Assembly: GCF_003721515.1 (NCBI RefSeq)
Contig: NZ_RJJD01000004.1
Location: 186,001-250,000 of the forward strand
DNA: 64,000 nucleotides
Reading direction: 5' to 3'
Origin: Rufibacter latericius
GTDB lineage: Bacteria; Bacteroidota; Bacteroidia; Cytophagales; Hymenobacteraceae
Both the position numbers and the translations under genes were made by a program. Numbering within the stretch: position 1 is the first letter of the stretch; every line of letters begins with the position of its first letter. The notes under the pieces were generated by a model that saw only the letters and a program-made list of their open reading frames with translations, was not told the origin of the DNA and made no database searches. This document shows, piece by piece, positions 45,129 to 53,734 of this stretch.

Positions 45129-45226
45129 GGGTGAGAATTTCGTTTTACCTCCCAAGATACATAAAAGACCGTTCGGTTGAAAATAGGCAGCCACCAGGAG
45201 GGAGCGGGTTCTCAGAATAATGCGCT

Positions 45227-45234
45227 ACCTTTGC
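45227..45234 (+). promoter_or_regulatory. Bacteroidota -7 box TACCTTTG (ruvX-def)
   Basis: Exact TAnnTTTG in the short divergent gap, 85 bp upstream of the ruvX start. The -33 element is not clear. Confidence 0.55.
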
Positions 45235-45319
45235 CTTGTTTCCCAGAGAACGCATGACCGAGGCAGAAAGCCTGCTTCGTTTACAAGCCGATTTCCGGAA
45301 ACTAACGTAAAAACGACGC

Positions 45320-45739
45320 ATGGGACGCATACTGGCCATAGATTACGGTGTGAAAAGGGTAGGACTGGCCGTCACAGATCCGTTGCAGATCATCGCCTCG
45401 GCGCTGGACACGGTACACAGCAAAGACGTGCTCGCGTTCCTTACCCAATACTGCCATAAAGAGGAGGTGGACGAGTTTGTGGTAGGCATGCCCAAGCACC
45501 TGGACAGCTCAGACACTAACAACACGCAGCACGTAGTGGGTTTTGTGAGACAGCTGAAGAAACAGTTTCCTGATAAAAAAGTAATTACCCATGATGAACG
45601 CTTTACCTCGCGCATGGCGTTTCAGACCATGATAGACATTGGCCTGAACAAAAAAGCCCGCGCCGATAAAGCCACCGTGGACAAAATCAGCGCCACCATT
45701 ATTTTACAGAGTTACTTAGAGAGCAGACAATATCTATGA
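45320..45739 (+). CDS. ruvX: Putative Holliday junction resolvase / pre-16S rRNA nuclease RuvX (YqgF)
   Basis: A 139-residue RNase H-fold protein of normal length. N-terminal GRILAIDYGVKRVGLAVTD carries the first catalytic Asp; FVVGMPKHLDSS and THDERFTSRMA (second acidic) and the C-terminal KIDKISATIILQSYL-like helix are typical. YqgF matures the 16S rRNA 5' end. It overlaps the start of the deformylase gene by 4 bp (ATGA), implying translational coupling. Confidence 0.94.
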   Translation: MGRILAIDYGVKRVGLAVTDPLQIIASALDTVHSKDVLAFLTQYCHKEEVDEFVVGMPKHLDSSDTNNTQHVVGFVRQLKKQFPDKKVITHDERFTSRMAFQTMIDIGLNKKARADKATVDKISATIILQSYLESRQYL

Positions 45740-46302
45740 TCTACCCTATTGTTGCCTACGGCGATCCGGTGTTGCGCACCAAAGCCAAAGACATTCCCTT
45801 AGATTCTCCTGAGCTGGAAAAGCTCATCGAAGACATGTTTGAGACCATGTACCACGCCCACGGCGTAGGTCTGGCCGCCCCGCAGATCGGGAAAAGCATC
45901 CGCCTGTTCGTCATCGACTCCAAGCCGTTCATGGACGAGGGCGAAGAAGAAAAAGGCGTGAAGAAAGCGTTCATCAACCCTACCATTCTGGAGGAATCCG
46001 GAGAGGAGTGGGGCTTTGACGAAGGCTGCCTCAGTATCCCTGGCGTACGCGAGGAAGTTTGGCGCCTGGAGCGCGTTAAGATCCGCTACTATGACCTGCA
46101 AGGCAAGGAATACATTGAGGAGTTCGACGATGTGACGGCCCGGGTGATCCAGCACGAGTATGACCACATTGAAGGCATCCTTTTCACCGACCACCTTTCT
46201 GCCCTTAAGAAACGCCTGATCAAAGGCAAGCTCACCAAAATCTCCAAAGGTGACGTTGACGCCGATTACCGCATGAAGTTTGCAGGGCTCAGTAAACGAT
46301 AA
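45736..46302 (+). CDS. def: Peptide deformylase
   Basis: A 188-residue cytosolic metalloenzyme that removes the formyl group from nascent N-terminal Met. All three signature motifs are present: GVGLAAPQIG (near 43), EGCLSIPG (Cys ligand), and QHEYDHIEGILF (HExxH with two His ligands). Length is normal. The start overlaps the ruvX stop (ATGA), a conserved ruvX-def order in Bacteroidota. Confidence 0.97.
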   Translation: MIYPIVAYGDPVLRTKAKDIPLDSPELEKLIEDMFETMYHAHGVGLAAPQIGKSIRLFVIDSKPFMDEGEEEKGVKKAFINPTILEESGEEWGFDEGCLSIPGVREEVWRLERVKIRYYDLQGKEYIEEFDDVTARVIQHEYDHIEGILFTDHLSALKKRLIKGKLTKISKGDVDADYRMKFAGLSKR

Positions 46303-46328
46303 GGATTGAAATCTTTTGATCTAGTAAG

Positions 46329-46360
46329 AAGCCTCACTTGTGCAGAACAGGTGGGGCTTT
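46329..46360 (+). terminator. Rho-independent terminator of ruvX-def
   Basis: AAGCC-T-CAC-T-TGT pairs with ACA-G-GTG-G-GGCTT with matching single-base mismatches, then TTTTTCG. It lies 27 bp after the def stop. Confidence 0.75.
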
Positions 46361-46363
46361 TTC

Positions 46364-46399
46364 GTTTTTTAGGTGTTTTGGTAAAAGGAGCCTCAAAAT
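46364..46399. repeat. 36-nt intergenic palindrome, copy 19
   Basis: GTTTTTTAGG, TGTTTTG-GT-AAAAGG and CAAAAT in register, right after a terminator. Confidence 0.55.
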
Positions 46400-46504
46400 G
46401 GGCTTATGAGCTTAGTTTCTGGCTATTTGACAGTTCAGCCTCTTTCTCTGTATGTCTTTGAAGGGGGTAGGGGATGACTTTGATTGCCGGTCTTATTTTC
46501 TATG

Positions 46505-46572
46505 GTTCAAGTCTGTGACTTGGACCTACCTTGATCTGAAGTTTGCAACTTCAGTGAGGCGACAGCCTCAAA
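46505..46572. repeat. Three-hairpin repeat, copy 1
   Basis: Three short dyads in a row: CAAGTC-TGT-GACTTG, TGAAGTT-TGC-AACTTCA and GAGGC-GACA-GCCTC. A second copy with the same order and spacing is at 57734-57800. Confidence 0.75.
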
Positions 46573-46650
46573 GCCACTTTTTGGGCCGTTACTTTCTAAT
46601 TCCTTCTTACCAAGCCTCAAGGCTGCAGTCGCGGTCTGCCCGCGTTTGTC

Positions 46651-46674
46651 ACTTTTCTCCTTGATGAGAAAAGT
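46651..46674. repeat. Hairpin ACTTTTCTC-N6-GAGAAAAGT in a wider repeat
   Basis: Perfect 9-bp arms. The sequence after it (AACCAAAAGAATCAAG, then GAAACTCGCTGACGCTC) resembles a non-coding repeat common in Bacteroidota genomes, from memory and unverified. Confidence 0.45.
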
Positions 46675-47016
46675 AACCAAAAGAATCAAGAAGAAAAGAA
46701 ACTCGCTGACGCTCAGACAGTCTTTTCTTCACCTCTTCGTACCACCTCGCTGAAGTCCTCTTTTGCATAGCTCACGTAGGCCACTGCTGCTTTCTCCGTT
46801 CTAGCGTGCTGCAAGTCGTGCCTCGGCCTCATGGTAGGCCTTCGCCCCGACCTGCAGCAGGGTTAGGTGCTTTCGTTTGAGCCATTGTAATGCCTGATTT
46901 CGCTTCGCGGAGGGGTGGTTTGTCATTTAATGGATGGAAGTGGGAGCTATTTCTTCTTTTCTTTTTAAAAAGAATGATGTAACTTACTTACAGGCAGTTA
47001 CTATTTGTAAGATGGT

Positions 47017-47529
47017 ATGAAGCAGCTCGTTCTATATCCGGTATTTGTATTGCTTTCCCTTACCTGCGTAGGTCAAGGGCTGAGTTTGGACCAACTCTTG
47101 AAACTGCAGAGCATGGGCAAGCAGGAGGTGGGCGTCTTTCTCGGGGAAAAAGGCTGGGTCTCTAAATCAGACGCAGCCCCTACCGGGGAGAAACTGGGCA
47201 AGGCCGTGTGGGCGTATAACCCCGAAGGCGAAGGCGCCGATGCCTGGTGCATTCTCTATTATAGTGACACCAGTCCTAACCGCATCCTTTACAATGCCCA
47301 AGGCGGTCCTTCCTTTGATAAAATCAGGAAGAACGTGAAAAAGCGCGACATGGCTTTGCTGGAGGAAGGGGAACAGGCCGAGGGGCTTGATTTCATAGAC
47401 TCCTACACCGATTACGCCGATGAGCAGGTGGTGGCCCGTCTCTATGATTACAAGCAAATTAATTACTACGGCATCAAGATCTTCAAGAAAGAAGATTACC
47501 TGCAGGCCAAGAAAAGCGCCAAGCTTTAA
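47017..47529 (+). CDS. Secreted protein, unknown function
   Basis: A 170-residue protein with signal peptide (MKQLVLYPVFVLLSLTCVGQ). The body begins LSLDQLLKLQSMGKQEVGVFLGEKGW and ends in a lysine-rich tail; it may have a compact alpha/beta fold. I do not recognise the family. It is followed by two 36-nt palindromes and then the phospholipase C-like gene on the same strand. Confidence 0.75.
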   Translation: MKQLVLYPVFVLLSLTCVGQGLSLDQLLKLQSMGKQEVGVFLGEKGWVSKSDAAPTGEKLGKAVWAYNPEGEGADAWCILYYSDTSPNRILYNAQGGPSFDKIRKNVKKRDMALLEEGEQAEGLDFIDSYTDYADEQVVARLYDYKQINYYGIKIFKKEDYLQAKKSAKL

Positions 47530-47535
47530 TCCCCT

Positions 47536-47571
47536 GATTTAGTCCTGTTTTCCTGAAAACCCCTGCAAAAG
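47536..47571. repeat. 36-nt intergenic palindrome, copy 20
   Basis: GATTTAGTCCTG, TTTTC-CT-GAAAAC and GCAAAAG in register, 6 bp after the 47017 gene's stop. Confidence 0.6.
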
Positions 47572-47605
47572 GCCGCAGTCAGCAATCCTCACTCTTTAAG
47601 GTGAA

Positions 47606-47641
47606 GCTTTGGGGCTGTTTTCGGGAAAAGAGCCCTGAAAT
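47606..47641. repeat. 36-nt intergenic palindrome, copy 21
   Basis: GCTTTGGGGCTG, TTTTC-GG-GAAAAG and CCTGAAAT in register, 70 bp from copy 20. Confidence 0.65.
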
Positions 47642-47680
47642 ACAGGAACTTCCCTGGCTGTGTTGCTCGTATACCTTTTC

Positions 47681-48637
47681 ATGCGAAAACGGTTCTTGCT
47701 TTTGGTGCTTCTGCTTTCGGCGCAGCAGGTGGGGTGGGCCTGGGGCTTTTACGCGCACCAACGCATCAACCGGCAGGCGGTGTACACCCTTCCGCCCGAG
47801 ATGATCGGGTTTTTCAAGCAGCACTTGTCTTACCTCACCGAACAGGCGGTTGCCCCAGACAAAAGGCGCTATGCCGTACCTGAGGAAGGAGCCCGTCATT
47901 TCATCGACCTGGATGTGTACGGCGATAGTGCCGCCTACAAGCTTCCCCGGCACTGGGAGGAAGCGGTGCGGCAATTCACTCTGGATACGCTGCAACGGCA
48001 CGGCATTGTGCCCTGGCATATCGGGTTGGTGCAGTATCAGCTTACCCAGGCTTTTAAAGAGCACGAGATCCCGCGCATCCTCCGGCTTTCCGCGGAACTG
48101 GGGCATTACCTCGCCGATGCCTGCGTGCCCTTGCACACTACCCGCAACTATAATGGTCAGTTCACGAACCAGAGAGGCATTCATGGCCTCTGGGAAAGTC
48201 GCTTGCCGGAACTTTGGGCCAAAGAATATGATTTCTTTATAGGGCCGCCGCAGCACTTGGCCAATCCTGGCCGAACTGCCTGGGAAATAGTGGCCAGGTC
48301 TAATGCTGCTTTGGATTCTGTTTTCTCCGTAGAGAAACAACTAAGCCAGGCTTTCCCCGAAGACAAAAAGTACAGCCTGGAGGAGCGGGGAACGGCTACC
48401 GTGAAAGTCTATTCCCGGGAGTTCAGTCAGGCCTATCATAGGGGTCTGAAAGGGCAGGTGGAACGACAGATGCGGTTGGCCATTCATCTGGTGGCCAGCT
48501 ACTGGTACACGGCCTGGGTAAACGCCGGTCAGCCAGACCTGAAGCAGTTGGCCCCGCTCACCCCAGAGCAAAAACAGCAACTGGAACTGGAGAAAGCCGT
48601 GTACCAGACCGGGGAGCACGATGCACGGCAGCCCTAA
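47681..48637 (+). CDS. Zinc-dependent phospholipase C / S1-P1 nuclease-fold protein
   Basis: I start at ATG 47681 (318 residues) for the signal peptide MRKRFLLLVLLLSAQQVGWA. The mature N-terminus WGFYAHQRIN supplies the Trp1 and His ligands of the trinuclear zinc site; HFIDLDVY, ELGHYLADACVPLHTTRNYNGQ and HGLWESRLPEL supply the rest. This is the Zn-dependent phospholipase C family of Bacteroidota. Substrate (lipid or nucleic acid) is not certain. Secreted or periplasmic. Confidence 0.87.
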   Translation: MRKRFLLLVLLLSAQQVGWAWGFYAHQRINRQAVYTLPPEMIGFFKQHLSYLTEQAVAPDKRRYAVPEEGARHFIDLDVYGDSAAYKLPRHWEEAVRQFTLDTLQRHGIVPWHIGLVQYQLTQAFKEHEIPRILRLSAELGHYLADACVPLHTTRNYNGQFTNQRGIHGLWESRLPELWAKEYDFFIGPPQHLANPGRTAWEIVARSNAALDSVFSVEKQLSQAFPEDKKYSLEERGTATVKVYSREFSQAYHRGLKGQVERQMRLAIHLVASYWYTAWVNAGQPDLKQLAPLTPEQKQQLELEKAVYQTGEHDARQP

Positions 48638-48645
48638 CAATAACC

Positions 48646-48681
48646 GTTCTCTGGCTGTTTTATGGAAAACAAGGCGAAAAC
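48646..48681. repeat. 36-nt intergenic palindrome, copy 22
   Basis: TGGCTGTTTTA-TG-GAAAAC and CGAAAAC in register. The left end is weak. Confidence 0.5.
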
Positions 48682-48753
48682 GCATCTCTCTGAAAAGAGC
48701 TTCCGCCGAGGTGCTGCTGAACAAAAACGCCTTTATGGAGAGGAGAACCTGAC

Positions 48754-49452
48754 ATGATTAAAAGCTATAAACTAGACGTGTTCCTGATATCGCTGGGAGT
48801 GGCAACGTTGGTGGTTCAGCGGTTTTTCCTGCCAGGCCCAACGGAATCTGAGGGGTGGAAACTGAGTGCCAACTTCAGCGCCTCGGCGCCGGTGAAAGCG
48901 CAGGCAGTCCCTGAGCCGGAATGGATCCTGACGTTCCCGCCAGAGTCTAAATACCAGGACCTCACCCCGCCGGCCGGCGTGACCCTTAATCCTTTTTTAG
49001 AGGTGCAACGCATTGTAAAAGCAAATGGGCGCGTTAAAGACTATGCCGGCAAAGACACCGACATGCGCCAGTTGCTGCTGGCCCACGCCGGCAAAGAGTA
49101 TCTGTTTGTCTTGCAGCAGCAGGCCGCCAATGAAATGCTAAGGCACGAGCTGTTTCCGCACTTTTACCTTGATCCTACCCAGCCCAATATGCTGGAGGGA
49201 ATCAGTTTCTACACCCAGCAGTTGGTGGAGGCAAAATCTGAGGATGCCAAACTGATGTATATGTGCCTACGGGCCCTGAAAGAGTATTGGCCTGAGCGAA
49301 AGATTGCCCAGGTGGCCCTGGCAACCGCTGGCCGTGTGCAGGCACGGAAACTGAAATCTGCCGCAGATACCGCTTCCGTTACGGGCTACCATCGACAGGT
49401 GTATGCTCGCGAACTGAAGAAAATGGCCGGTAAGTTAAAGAACCGCGCCTAA
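48754..49452 (+). CDS. Membrane-anchored protein, paralogue of the 49608 gene
   Basis: A 232-residue protein with one N-terminal membrane helix (about 9-26) and a periplasmic helical domain. From about residue 110 it aligns closely with the next gene: KEYLFVLQQQAANEMLRHELFPH, EAKSED, ALKEYW, KIAQVALATAGRVQAR, SAADT and YARELKKMA. A proline-rich TFPPESKYQDLTPPAGVTLNPF linker also has a counterpart. Family unknown; tandem duplication that has diverged in its anchor. Confidence 0.75.
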   Translation: MIKSYKLDVFLISLGVATLVVQRFFLPGPTESEGWKLSANFSASAPVKAQAVPEPEWILTFPPESKYQDLTPPAGVTLNPFLEVQRIVKANGRVKDYAGKDTDMRQLLLAHAGKEYLFVLQQQAANEMLRHELFPHFYLDPTQPNMLEGISFYTQQLVEAKSEDAKLMYMCLRALKEYWPERKIAQVALATAGRVQARKLKSAADTASVTGYHRQVYARELKKMAGKLKNRA

Positions 49453-49607
49453 GTGGATAAGCCTGTGGAAAAGCGGGTGTATAGGAGCGTGGAGAAATAT
49501 TCTTTCTTACTTGTTTCGGGGAGCTTACCTAAAGTATTACTTTAGAAGCGAGGGGTAGGGTAAAACGTTGGCTAGGTGTCTTCTAAAAGTGAATTAATTT
49601 TCGTTAC

Positions 49608-50324
49608 ATGATCTATTCTTTTTGCGACCGTGCCGTGTGGGCACTGACTTGTGTGTGTCTCCTAAGCCTTACCTCCTGCGAAAAAATCCTTCGGGACAAA
49701 GCCACCAAGGCCACCTCAGGCCAAGAACAAGCGACAGCGGCAGCGGATAGCAGCGCCACCGCAGCCTCGGCCCAGAAACCCAAAGAGCCGGAATACGAGA
49801 TTACCTATCCCAAAGAATCTCCCTTCAAAGGTCTTACTCCGCCCAAGGGTGCCAAGAAAAATCCGTTCGAAGAAATACCTCGTATCTCCAAAGCGCACGA
49901 AGGCGAACCCAACTGGGCCGACAAGCACGCCGACATCAAAGGAGTTCTGTTGCAGAACATGCGGAAAGATTACCTCTTTGTCTTGCAGCAGCAGGCCGCC
50001 AACGAGATGCTGCGCAAGGAACTGTTCCCGCATTACTACCAGGACATGGGCAACACCCGGGTTCTGCTGACCATTGCCTATTACACAGAGCAACTGATGG
50101 AGGCCAAGTCTGAAGACTCTGAGCTGATCTATAAGTGCCTGCGGGCCCTGAAAGGCCATTGGAGTGACAAGCAGATTGCGCAGGTAGCGCTGGCTACCGC
50201 CAAAAGAGTGCAGGCGCGGCCCATTGTCTCTGCCGCAGACACCACTACCCGCAACGGCAGTTACCGCCAGATTTATGCCCGCGAGCTCAGGAAAATGGCG
50301 CAGAAATTAACCACTAACGCATGA
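49608..50324 (+). CDS. Lipoprotein, paralogue of the 48754 gene
   Basis: A 238-residue protein with a lipobox SLTSC (Cys 24), so it is anchored by lipid where its paralogue has a transmembrane helix. An Ala/Gln/Ser-rich linker (28-60) leads to YEITYPKESPFKGLTPPKGAKKNPF and the shared helical domain (KDYLFVLQQQAANEMLRKELFPH, EAKSEDSELIYKCLRALKGHW, QIAQVALATAKRVQAR). It precedes the CtpA-type protease by 135 bp on the same strand. Function unknown. Confidence 0.75.
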   Translation: MIYSFCDRAVWALTCVCLLSLTSCEKILRDKATKATSGQEQATAAADSSATAASAQKPKEPEYEITYPKESPFKGLTPPKGAKKNPFEEIPRISKAHEGEPNWADKHADIKGVLLQNMRKDYLFVLQQQAANEMLRKELFPHYYQDMGNTRVLLTIAYYTEQLMEAKSEDSELIYKCLRALKGHWSDKQIAQVALATAKRVQARPIVSAADTTTRNGSYRQIYARELRKMAQKLTTNA

Positions 50325-50459
50325 CCCAGTAAAGGCAACTTTACTGAGCTGTTTTTTGTATTATAAAGGAAGTTTTATTTCTGTATTTGGTTGTAAGTTA
50401 TAAACAATCAAATATTTAGGAAGATAGCTTCTTTCGATCTAATATGATTTGTAACCAAT

Positions 50460-52112
50460 ATGACTGAGAAAACAGAGCCTAAGAGAATCCAAAACTCTTT
50501 GTTTCAAGTGCGTTTGCCCTTGTTTCTGGGATTAGCCATGGCATTGGGCATTTTACTGGGAGCCACCCTGTTCCAGCCTAGTTCCAACAATCCTCAGGGC
50601 ACGGCCCGAGGCTACCTCAAGTTCCGGGAGATTCTGAGCTACATTGACCGCGAGTACGTAGATACCGTGAACACTGAGCAGCTCTCTGAATATGCCATCA
50701 ACAAGATGCTGGAGAAGCTGGATCCGCACTCTTCCTATATTCCGGTGAAAGACATCACCATGGCCCGTTCTTACCTGGAGAGCGATTTTGACGGCATCGG
50801 GGTGGAGTTCAACATCTTCCGGGATACCCTGTACGTGATTGCGCCGCTGAGCGGAGGTCCTTCTGAGCAGGTGGGCATTCAGGCAGGTGACAAGATCCTG
50901 AAAGTGAACGGTGAGAACATTGCCGGCGTGAATATCTCCAATGAAATGGTCTTCAAGAAACTGCGCGGCCCCAGAGGCTCCAAGGTGAACTTGACGGTGC
51001 TGCGTCCGCATGAGACGAAGCCCGTGCAGTTTTCGGTGACTCGCCGCAAGATTCCGTCCGTGTCAGTAGATGCCGGGTACATGGTAGACAAACAGACCGG
51101 GTACATCAAGGTAAGCCGCTTCTCTAACGGAACCTATGAGGAGTTCAAGTCCAAGCTGACTTCCCTGAAAAAACAAGGTTTGCAACGCCTGATCCTTGAT
51201 TTGCGCGACAACCCCGGCGGCTACCTGGACCACGCCACCCGCATGGCCGATGAGTTCATCGCCGGAAACAAGAAACTGGTATACACCGATGGCAAAGGCT
51301 CTAAGTACGATGCCAACTACTACGCCAAGACAAAAGGCGATTTTGAGCAGGGTGAATTGATTGTTCTGATCAACGAAGGCAGTGCCTCGGCCTCTGAGAT
51401 TTTGGCCGGTGCCCTGCAGGACCATGACCGTGCTTTGATCGTGGGCCGGCGTTCCTTCGGGAAAGGGCTGGTGCAGGTGCCTATTCCGTTGTCTGACGGA
51501 GCAGAGCTTCGCCTGACTATCTCTCGCTATTACACGCCAAGCGGCCGCTCTATCCAGAAGCCGTATGACCCGGAGTCATCTGAGGATTATGAGATGGAGT
51601 TGATGAACCGCTACAAGCACGGCGAGTTCTTCAGCCAGGACAGCATCAAGTTCAATGACTCTCTTAAGTACAAGACCAGCAAGGGCCGCATTGTCTACGG
51701 CGGCGGCGGTATCATGCCAGACGTGTTTGTGCCGCGTGACACCACAGACCAAACTAACCTGCTGACCGAGTTGTACCGCAAGAACGTGCTGCGCGAGTAT
51801 GCCCTGACCTATTTCCGGGAGCACCGCCAGCAGTTAGAAGGTAAAGCTTTGCCAGAGTTCCAGGAGTCTTTCCAGATCACCGATGCCATGTTGCAGGGAC
51901 TTTTGAAAGAAGCCAAACGTGCCGACATCAAAATAGACAATAAGGAGTTGAAGAGATCCGATAAAACCATCCGGAATAACCTGAAGGCGTTCATTGCCCG
52001 GAGTCGTTACGAAGCCGAAGGTTTCTACCCGGTTCTGAACGAGATGGACCCCGATTTCCAACGGGCCCTGGGGCTCTTTGGTCAGGCCAAGCACATCAGC
52101 CTAGGAAAGTAA
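50460..52112 (+). CDS. S41 family C-terminal processing peptidase
   Basis: A 550-residue periplasmic serine protease: N-terminal membrane anchor (LPLFLGLAMALGILLGATL), PDZ domain (about 100-180, GIGVEFNIFRDTLYVIAPLSGGPSEQVGIQAGD), and peptidase core with catalytic dyad S310 (EGSASASEI) and K335 (SFGKGLVQ), 25 residues apart as in Prc/CtpA. RDNPGGYLDHA and GGGIMPDVFVPRD are also diagnostic. A C-terminal 150-residue helical extension is usual in Bacteroidota. It trims or degrades envelope proteins. Confidence 0.96.
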   Translation: MTEKTEPKRIQNSLFQVRLPLFLGLAMALGILLGATLFQPSSNNPQGTARGYLKFREILSYIDREYVDTVNTEQLSEYAINKMLEKLDPHSSYIPVKDITMARSYLESDFDGIGVEFNIFRDTLYVIAPLSGGPSEQVGIQAGDKILKVNGENIAGVNISNEMVFKKLRGPRGSKVNLTVLRPHETKPVQFSVTRRKIPSVSVDAGYMVDKQTGYIKVSRFSNGTYEEFKSKLTSLKKQGLQRLILDLRDNPGGYLDHATRMADEFIAGNKKLVYTDGKGSKYDANYYAKTKGDFEQGELIVLINEGSASASEILAGALQDHDRALIVGRRSFGKGLVQVPIPLSDGAELRLTISRYYTPSGRSIQKPYDPESSEDYEMELMNRYKHGEFFSQDSIKFNDSLKYKTSKGRIVYGGGGIMPDVFVPRDTTDQTNLLTELYRKNVLREYALTYFREHRQQLEGKALPEFQESFQITDAMLQGLLKEAKRADIKIDNKELKRSDKTIRNNLKAFIARSRYEAEGFYPVLNEMDPDFQRALGLFGQAKHISLGK

Positions 52113-52115
52113 TTG

Positions 52116-52149
52116 AAAGCGCCGCAGAGAGAATTTTCTGCGGCGCTTT
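52116..52149 (+). terminator. Rho-independent terminator of the S41 peptidase gene
   Basis: Perfect 13-bp arms AAAGCGCCGCAGA (52116-52128) and TCTGCGGCGCTTT (52137-52149), then TTGC. Confidence 0.88.
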
Positions 52150-52251
52150 TGCTTTAAGCGGGAGGATGTTCTAACTTATTCCCTTTAAAGCGGAGACGGG
52201 CTTCCTGTTGGTGGCTGGCAATCATTTTCCCCGATTAAACAAAGCAATTCT

Positions 52252-52287
52252 GTTTTCGGCTTGGTTTACTTAAAACAGGCCTGAAAC
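52252..52287. repeat. 36-nt intergenic palindrome, copy 23
   Basis: GTTTTCGGC, GGTTTAC, TTAAAACAGG and CTGAAAC in register. Confidence 0.6.
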
Positions 52288-52384
52288 GTAGGCTGGTCTT
52301 GACACCGGTAAATGCTGGTTTTTGCTTTAGAATAAGTTAGCTTACGCGTTTTTAGACTTTCACTCCCTCACGCACTGAAAAGGT

Positions 52385-53584
52385 ATGGCCTATTATCATC
52401 GGTTAGGAAACATTCCCCGCAAGCGGCACACGCAGTTCCGGCAGCCAGACGGTAGCCTGTACCACGAGCAGCTGGTGGGTACGCTGGGTTTCTCCGGCGT
52501 TTCCTCGTTGCTTTACCACCAGCACGCCCCCACCAGAATCACCCGCATTGGTGAACCGGTACCGTACGGGCCGGTCAAATCTGACGTGCCGCTGGCGCCG
52601 TACCACATCCGTCCATTCAAAGGGGAAAGCACCGGCGAGGATTACCTGAGCGCCCGTAAGACGCTCCTGATGAACAAGGACTGCACCATCTCCATCTGCC
52701 TGCCAAGGGAGCGCGCCATGACGTACTTCTACAAGAATGCCCTGGCAGATGAGATTGTGTTCATCCACGAAGGCTCCGGCGAGTTGCGCTCGCAGATGGG
52801 GCGCCTGGAAGTAGAGGCCGGCGATTACGTGGTGATTCCCAGAACCATCATTCACCAGTGGAAGTGGAACGAAGGCCCGGTGCGCCTGCTTATTACCGAG
52901 AGCTTCAGCCCCGTGGAGACCGTGCGGCGTTATAGAAACCATTTTGGGCAGTTACTGGAGCACTCGCCGTACTGCGAGCGTGACCTGCGTCCGCCCCATG
53001 AACTGATCCAGGAAAGCGAGCCCGGCGAATATTTGGTGCAGATCAAGAAAGAAGGCTTCCTGCACCAGTATTATTATGATTTCTCACCGCTGGATGTGGT
53101 AGGTTGGGACGGCTATTTCTATCCGTACGCGTTCTCCATCCATGACTTTGAGCCTATTACCGGCCGCATTCACCAGCCACCGCCCGTGCACCAGACCTTC
53201 GAGACGCAGGGCTTTGTAGTCTGCTCTTTCGTACCGAGGTTGTTTGATTATCACCCGCTGGCTATTCCCGCGCCGTACAACCACTCCAACGTAGACTCAG
53301 ACGAGATCCTGTACTACGTGGCCGGTAACTTCATGTCCCGCAAAGGCATTGACATCGCCTCGTTCACTATCCATCCCAGCGGCATCCCCCACGGTCCGCA
53401 CCCCGGTACCGTGGAAGCCAGCATCGGGAAGAAAGAAACGCATGAATTGGCCGTCATGATTGACACCTTCAAGCCCCTGTACCTAACCGTTGAGGCCTGG
53501 GAACTGGTAGACCAGAACTACCCCTTGAGCTGGAACCCAGATGTGGCTCCGCAGTCTCCCCGCCCCGCGGATATGATGGAATAG
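52385..53584 (+). CDS. hmgA: Homogentisate 1,2-dioxygenase
   Basis: A 399-residue cytosolic iron dioxygenase that opens homogentisate to maleylacetoacetate in tyrosine catabolism. Recognised from MAYYHRLGNIPRKRHTQFR, LLYHQHAPT, the cupin core DEIVFIHEGSGEL and GDYVVIPRTIIHQW, and the C-terminal metal region NHSNVDSDEILYYVAGNFMSRKG and HPSGIPHGPHPGT. No other tyrosine-degradation gene lies in the window. It is a single-gene unit, ending at a palindrome and two hairpins. Confidence 0.95.
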   Translation: MAYYHRLGNIPRKRHTQFRQPDGSLYHEQLVGTLGFSGVSSLLYHQHAPTRITRIGEPVPYGPVKSDVPLAPYHIRPFKGESTGEDYLSARKTLLMNKDCTISICLPRERAMTYFYKNALADEIVFIHEGSGELRSQMGRLEVEAGDYVVIPRTIIHQWKWNEGPVRLLITESFSPVETVRRYRNHFGQLLEHSPYCERDLRPPHELIQESEPGEYLVQIKKEGFLHQYYYDFSPLDVVGWDGYFYPYAFSIHDFEPITGRIHQPPPVHQTFETQGFVVCSFVPRLFDYHPLAIPAPYNHSNVDSDEILYYVAGNFMSRKGIDIASFTIHPSGIPHGPHPGTVEASIGKKETHELAVMIDTFKPLYLTVEAWELVDQNYPLSWNPDVAPQSPRPADMME

Positions 53585-53585
53585 G

Positions 53586-53621
53586 GTTTTATGAGTGTTT
53601 TTGGAAAACTAGGCTAGAAAT
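53586..53621. repeat. 36-nt intergenic palindrome, copy 24
   Basis: GTTTTATGAG, TGTTTTT-GG-AAAACTAGG and AGAAAT in register, beginning 1 bp after the hmgA stop. Confidence 0.55.
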
Positions 53622-53634
53622 AAAGAAAAAAGCG

Positions 53635-53700
53635 GAAGCCTCTCTGTAAGGAGGGGCTTCGGGGTGTATAAGCCCTTTGCAAAAAAGCTTCCAAAGGGCT
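53635..53700 (+). terminator. Two tandem terminator-like hairpins after hmgA
   Basis: First: GAAGCC-T-CTC (53635-) with GAG-G-GGCTTC (-53660). Second: AGCCCTTTG (53671-53679) with CAAAGGGCT (53692-53700), perfect 9 bp. Confidence 0.7.
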
Positions 53701-53734
53701 GAGAGTTAGTGATGCGTTGTAAAAAGGTTTATGG

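Larger units (their letters stand above)
46303..47016. other. Repeat-rich 700-bp intergenic region
   Basis: No credible gene. In order: terminator (46329), palindrome copy 19 (46364), three-hairpin repeat (46505), hairpin with ACTTTTCTC arms (46651) and a GC-richer stretch to about 46930 that looks like decayed or repeated sequence. Short open frames here look like by-products of the repeats. Confidence 0.5.

Noticed and set aside
45145-45339. 64-codon minus-strand frame and an 18-codon plus-strand frame (45254-45310) in the gap before ruvX
   Set aside because: They overlap each other, the -7 box and the ruvX start, and show no protein-like composition.
46507-46689. 60-codon minus-strand frame in the repeat region
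   Set aside because: It runs over two hairpin repeats and reads like the spurious frames such repeats generate.
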